Shown piece by piece: positions 6,261-9,277 of a stretch of 9,277 nt of DNA. The stretch covers positions 1 through 9,277 of the forward strand of contig WAOZ01000165.1 of the NCBI GenBank assembly GCA_015520975.1. The letters run 5' to 3'. The position numbers were made by a program, and so were the translations under genes. Every line of letters starts with the position of its first letter. Position 1 is the stretch's first letter. This DNA comes from DHVE2 group archaeon. Its GTDB lineage: Archaea > Thermoplasmatota > Thermoplasmata > Thermoplasmatales > Aciduliprofundaceae. Under the pieces are notes generated by a model that saw only the letters and a list, made by a program, of their open reading frames with translations, made no database searches and was not told where the DNA came from.

Positions 6261-7607
6261 GTGAGAGTTGCCATCATCGGTGCAGGCATAGTCGGCACAT
6301 CTATCGCGAGAGAGCTATCGCATTATTCGGTGGAGATACATGTATTCGAAAAAAACGAAGATGTGGGCATGGGCACAAGTAAAGCCAACACCGGAATAAT
6401 CCATGCGGGTTTTGATGATCCGCCAGGAACGCTTAGGGCAAAATACTGTGCGCGGGGTAATGCTCTGTGGCATCAATGGGTAAAAGAGTTGAACATTCCC
6501 GCCGCATGGCGCGGTGAGATAGTGGTTGCACTCTCAGATAACGACCTGAAAACTCTTGAAGATTTGAGAAGAAGAGGTATTGAAAACGGCGTTGATGTTG
6601 AGATATGGGATGCGGAAAAAGTTAAAAAGGAAGAACCTAACCTTACAAAATCCGCCAAAGGTGCATTATACGCACCAACGGGCGGAGTGATAGAATCATT
6701 TATGGCAAGCATTGCCGTTATGGAAAACGCTGTTGCTAACGGTGCACATTTCCATTTCAACGAACCGGTAATTCATCTGGAAGAATTTTCTGAAGGCATA
6801 AAAATTAAAACCCCCAGAGAGGATTACATCTTCGATCTGGTGATCAATGCGGCAGGATTATATGCCGATTCCATCGCAAAAAAAATGGGGTTTGATTTTA
6901 AAATCACGCCCAGAAAGGGAGAGTATCTGCTTTTTAAGAAAAACACCATCAATCTGAATTACATAATTTTTCCGGCTCCTACAAAAATAAGCAAAGGTGT
7001 GGTTGTCGAAAACACGCCCGCTGGAAATCTTATGATCGGTCCTAACGCTCAGAATATATCCTCTAAAGAGGATTTGAGCACCACACAGGATGGCTTGGAA
7101 TATGTATATAGCTTTGCAAAAAAAATTGTGCCCGGCATTCCACCACGCAGAGATAGCATAAAACAGTTTGCGGGACTGCGTGCTGAGCCTGAAGGCGGAG
7201 ATTTCATAATAACCACTGATGGGGAGTTCTGGAATGTTGCCGGAATCAGATCACCTGGCTTAACTGCGGCACCCGCCATAGCTGAAGATATTGTGAATAA
7301 AATAGCAAATGAGTTAGATCTTAAACCCAAAGAGCGTTTCATAAATTACAGGAAGCCGTATCCCGTCGGCGGGAAAATCATCTGTGAATGCGAGGCGGTT
7401 AGCGAAATGGAAATCAGGGAAGCGGTAAGACGTGGAGCCGCAACAGTTGAAGCGGTGCAGAGAAGGACACGGGCCGGGATGGGCACATGTCAGGCCACAT
7501 TTTGTCTGGCCAGAGTAATGAAAATAATTTCAGAAGAAAGAAATATACCCTTCGAAAAAGTGGAATTCAAAAAAGGAGCTCCTGTGGTTATTGAAAAACT
7601 GAGATAG
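6261..7607 (+). CDS. FAD-dependent dehydrogenase with C-terminal [2Fe-2S] domain, GlpA/LhgO-like
   Basis: A 448-residue flavoenzyme of the D-amino-acid-oxidase fold. The N-terminus is a Rossmann FAD-binding loop (IIGAGIVG, GxGxxG at residues 7-12), with Glu30 ending the second strand to bind the FAD ribose. NTGIIHAGFDDPPGTLRAKYC (about 43-63) is the signature of glycerol-3-phosphate dehydrogenase GlpA and 2-hydroxyglutarate oxidase LhgO relatives. A second FAD-contact region is VAGIRSPGLTAAPAIAEDIV (326-345). The C-terminus has four cysteines, CxC at 375/377 and CxxxxC at 410/415, forming a BFD-like [2Fe-2S] domain as in anaerobic GlpA. It likely oxidises a small hydroxy compound, glycerol 3-phosphate being a good candidate, and passes electrons to a membrane or protein acceptor; the substrate is inferred. 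GTG is the right start because the first Rossmann strand begins at residue 2. No GlpB/GlpC-like partner is nearby. Confidence 0.87.
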   Translation: MRVAIIGAGIVGTSIARELSHYSVEIHVFEKNEDVGMGTSKANTGIIHAGFDDPPGTLRAKYCARGNALWHQWVKELNIPAAWRGEIVVALSDNDLKTLEDLRRRGIENGVDVEIWDAEKVKKEEPNLTKSAKGALYAPTGGVIESFMASIAVMENAVANGAHFHFNEPVIHLEEFSEGIKIKTPREDYIFDLVINAAGLYADSIAKKMGFDFKITPRKGEYLLFKKNTINLNYIIFPAPTKISKGVVVENTPAGNLMIGPNAQNISSKEDLSTTQDGLEYVYSFAKKIVPGIPPRRDSIKQFAGLRAEPEGGDFIITTDGEFWNVAGIRSPGLTAAPAIAEDIVNKIANELDLKPKERFINYRKPYPVGGKIICECEAVSEMEIREAVRRGAATVEAVQRRTRAGMGTCQATFCLARVMKIISEERNIPFEKVEFKKGAPVVIEKLR

Positions 7608-7611
7608 CTTT

Positions 7612-8151
7612 ATGTTATTGGATGCGTTCACCCCCATTATGAAAGCAATAATCCCAAAAATTCATCCAAAAGCATTTATAGCGCCGACTGCGGTGATAAT
7701 CGGTGATGTGGAAATCGCGGAGGGTGTGAGCATCTGGGACGGTGCAGTTATCAGAGGCGATGTATCTTATATCAAAATTGGAAAGAACAGCAATATACAG
7801 GACAACGCGGTGATTCATGTATCCCACGATATTCCGACCATAATCGGTGAAAATGTCACCGTGGGCCACCTAGCCATGGTTCATGCTGCTACAATAGAAA
7901 ACAATGTCATAATTGGCATAAACGCTGTGGTTCTGGACAACGCTGTTATTGGAGAGGGGAGCATAGTCGGTGCAGGCGCTGTTGTCACACCAAACACAAA
8001 AATCCCTCCAAAAAGTCTCGTTCTGGGAATACCCGCGAAAGTTGTGAAACAGGGCGATGATATAGAAAAAGCAGCCATAGAGAACGGAATAATATATCAA
8101 AAATTGAGAGATGAGCATTTAAGCGGCAGATACGCGAGATTTGTGCCATGA
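7612..8151 (+). CDS. Gamma-class carbonic anhydrase-like hexapeptide-repeat protein
   Basis: A left-handed beta-helix protein of 179 residues, built from hexapeptide repeats (for example VIIGDVEIAEGVSIWDGAVI and VVLDNAVIGEGSIVGAGAVV) and ending in a short helix. Key gamma carbonic anhydrase residues are present: Arg49-Gly-Asp50, Gln63, Asp64, and zinc ligands His69, His86 and His91, matching His81, His117 and His122 of the Methanosarcina enzyme Cam. It lacks Cam's acidic loops that carry the proton-shuttle glutamates, so it belongs with the shorter CamH/YrdA-like branch, where activity varies. The residue after the last His is Ala, often Gly in relatives. ATG 7612 is 4 bp after the upstream stop. 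An ATG at 7639 (MKAIIPKIHPKAF) fits the family's N-terminus about as well, and neither has a ribosome site. Likely cotranscribed with the dehydrogenase, perhaps to hydrate CO2 or handle bicarbonate. Confidence 0.87.
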   Translation: MLLDAFTPIMKAIIPKIHPKAFIAPTAVIIGDVEIAEGVSIWDGAVIRGDVSYIKIGKNSNIQDNAVIHVSHDIPTIIGENVTVGHLAMVHAATIENNVIIGINAVVLDNAVIGEGSIVGAGAVVTPNTKIPPKSLVLGIPAKVVKQGDDIEKAAIENGIIYQKLRDEHLSGRYARFVP

Positions 8152-9150
8152 TTTAAAAAGATGCTGCAATGTTCTCGTGGATGTGAGAATCCATATCGCC
8201 AGCAGCATCAGGTAAAGTATCATTCCCAATGAACATAGCACTGAGTGCAGTACGAATTTAGATAGAACTCCCGTGGCTGCTGTATAGGCACCCAGAGGAA
8301 ACACAAATGCCCACCAGGAAAGAGAGTATGGCAAATTCATTTTTCTGTAATAATGCACCGTGATTATTATTGCCATAAACAGCCACCACAGCCCAAATGC
8401 CCAGAAGATGATGCTCAGATAGACTATCATACGCATATCCAGTCCTCCAAAGCTCTGTGAAAGCGTTAGAAAGGATAGAGTGCCTGCTCCAATGGGACCA
8501 AGATTTATCCACACTGTTGGCTCAAGTTGAGGCGGTAGAGGTCTGTGTAATGCAAAACGGTAAATACAGACAGACAGAAGCGCTATATACAGAAAAAATC
8601 CCGCACCGAATCCAAAAATGCTTATTGACATAATACCGTCGCCAAATGAACTGTATTTTGAAATCAGCGGTATTCCGGACATCGGTATGACGATCAGCCC
8701 AACGGGTGGAATGAACCAGCTCGGGTTAATGTGGTGTATCTCCGCATGCTCACCCAGAAAAACTATGCTGGGAACTATAAGTGCGAATAATATTGTAATC
8801 ACCGCACCCAGAATCCAGAAAAACAGAGACACAGAGTAATAAGAGGTATATATTTCAAAATTCGCCGCCAGCACCAGCATACCAATGGAAAATGTTGGAT
8901 AGAAGTTCCCCTTCACAGGGTCATACAAATCTGCAAACGCAGAGTCTCTGTAAAAAAGCCATCTGGCAAGCCAGAGAGGAAGCAGTATGAAAAAAATAAA
9001 GATATTGAGCGCAAAAAGACATTCACCGAAAACATACAGTGGATGCCAGGCATCCGAAAAAATCGCTGAAACATTTGCGAGTATTCCGGTGCCCATAACT
9101 GCTGCAAACCACGAAGGAGACAGATTTTTAACCACTTCACGAAGATTCAT
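8119..9150 (-). CDS. TDT/SLAC1-family transporter (TehA/Mae1/Ssu1-like)
   Basis: An integral membrane protein of 343 residues from the chosen start, with about ten hydrophobic helices throughout. The opening SPSWFAAVMGTGILA is the first-helix signature of the tellurite-resistance/dicarboxylate (TDT) family, related to the plant anion channel SLAC1, yeast Mae1 and Ssu1, and bacterial TehA. Known relatives carry malate, sulfite, chloride or nitrate; the substrate here cannot be read from sequence. The frame can extend 23 codons to a TTG at 9217-9219, but the ATG at 9148-9150 puts the family signature near the N-terminus and has AGGTGAT (9167-9161) ten bases upstream, so I use it. The last 33 bp overlap the end of the convergent carbonic anhydrase gene. 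An anion carrier beside a carbonic anhydrase could suggest bicarbonate movement, but they are on opposite strands, so this is weak. Confidence 0.87.
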   Translation of the reverse strand: MNLREVVKNLSPSWFAAVMGTGILANVSAIFSDAWHPLYVFGECLFALNIFIFFILLPLWLARWLFYRDSAFADLYDPVKGNFYPTFSIGMLVLAANFEIYTSYYSVSLFFWILGAVITILFALIVPSIVFLGEHAEIHHINPSWFIPPVGLIVIPMSGIPLISKYSSFGDGIMSISIFGFGAGFFLYIALLSVCIYRFALHRPLPPQLEPTVWINLGPIGAGTLSFLTLSQSFGGLDMRMIVYLSIIFWAFGLWWLFMAIIITVHYYRKMNLPYSLSWWAFVFPLGAYTAATGVLSKFVLHSVLCSLGMILYLMLLAIWILTSTRTLQHLFKSWHKSRVSAA

Positions 9151-9160
9151 AGGGTGGTGT

Positions 9161-9214
9161 ATCACCTTCAAGTATTTCAAATTTTTTTGAAAAAGAGCCA
9201 CATAAGAAAAATAT
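9161..9214 (-). promoter_or_regulatory. Ribosome binding site and possible TATA box of the TDT transporter gene
   Basis: On the minus strand AGGTGAT (9167-9161) lies ten bases before the ATG at 9150. Farther upstream GATATTTTTC (9215-9206) could act as a TATA box, giving a start near 9184 and a leader of about 34 nt, similar to tfb. The Shine-Dalgarno match is firm; the TATA call is tentative because the whole stretch to the window end is AT-rich. I see no other gene in 9220-9277. Confidence 0.5.
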
Positions 9215-9277
9215 CCCAAAACACATAGATAAAAATAGCCAAACTACGAACACATAATAATTTATTTATTCATCAAC

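Noticed and set aside
9151..9219. N-terminal extension of the TDT transporter to a TTG codon
   Set aside because: The ATG at 9148-9150 has a clear AGGTGAT site, and the extension would include the likely leader and part of the promoter.

Overview
This is archaeal chromosome. The evidence is a TFIIB-type initiation factor (TFB), a Hel308 helicase, a GMP synthase made as a separate glutaminase subunit, an archaeal-type RNase P RNA, TATA-box promoters placed 27-30 bases before leaderless starts, and AGGTGAT Shine-Dalgarno sites on genes that have leaders. The structured RNA is about 65% G+C by hand count, while the flanking genes are visibly AT-richer, which is the usual mark of a thermophile. 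The gene set and style suggest a thermophilic Thermoplasmatota/DHVE2-like (Aciduliprofundum-like) euryarchaeon; that placement is inference, not proof.

Layout. 31-1533 (minus): a tight pair, tfb followed by guaAa, 6 bp apart. 1584-1648: a divergent promoter region. 1648-4248 (plus): an unrecognised small two-helix membrane protein, then hel308 with a GTG start. 4252-5349 (minus): a membrane iron/manganese transporter in which a ferritin-like di-iron domain is fused to a VIT1/CCC1 domain (MbfA-like), convergent with hel308. 5395-5732 (plus): the wreck of a multi-pass membrane protein, with one frameshift and one stop. 5739-6166 (minus): RNase P RNA, recognised from its P1 closing helix and the CR I, CR IV and CR V motifs; this GC-rich island has no real protein gene. 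6261-8151 (plus): an FAD- and [2Fe-2S]-containing dehydrogenase of the GlpA/LhgO type, then a gamma-class carbonic anhydrase-like protein, probably one operon. 8119-9150 (minus): a ten-helix TDT/SLAC1-family anion transporter whose end overlaps the carbonic anhydrase end by 33 bp.

Most of the window is housekeeping: transcription initiation, GMP synthesis, fork repair and tRNA 5' maturation, with metal handling, redox metabolism and anion transport between. I see no CRISPR array, insertion sequence, phage gene or defence cassette. The most noteworthy points are the RNase P RNA (its large P19-position arm, its compact P15 region, and a promoter that appears to set the mature 5' end), the adjacent decayed membrane gene, the ferritin-VIT1 fusion, and the unknown membrane protein next to hel308.
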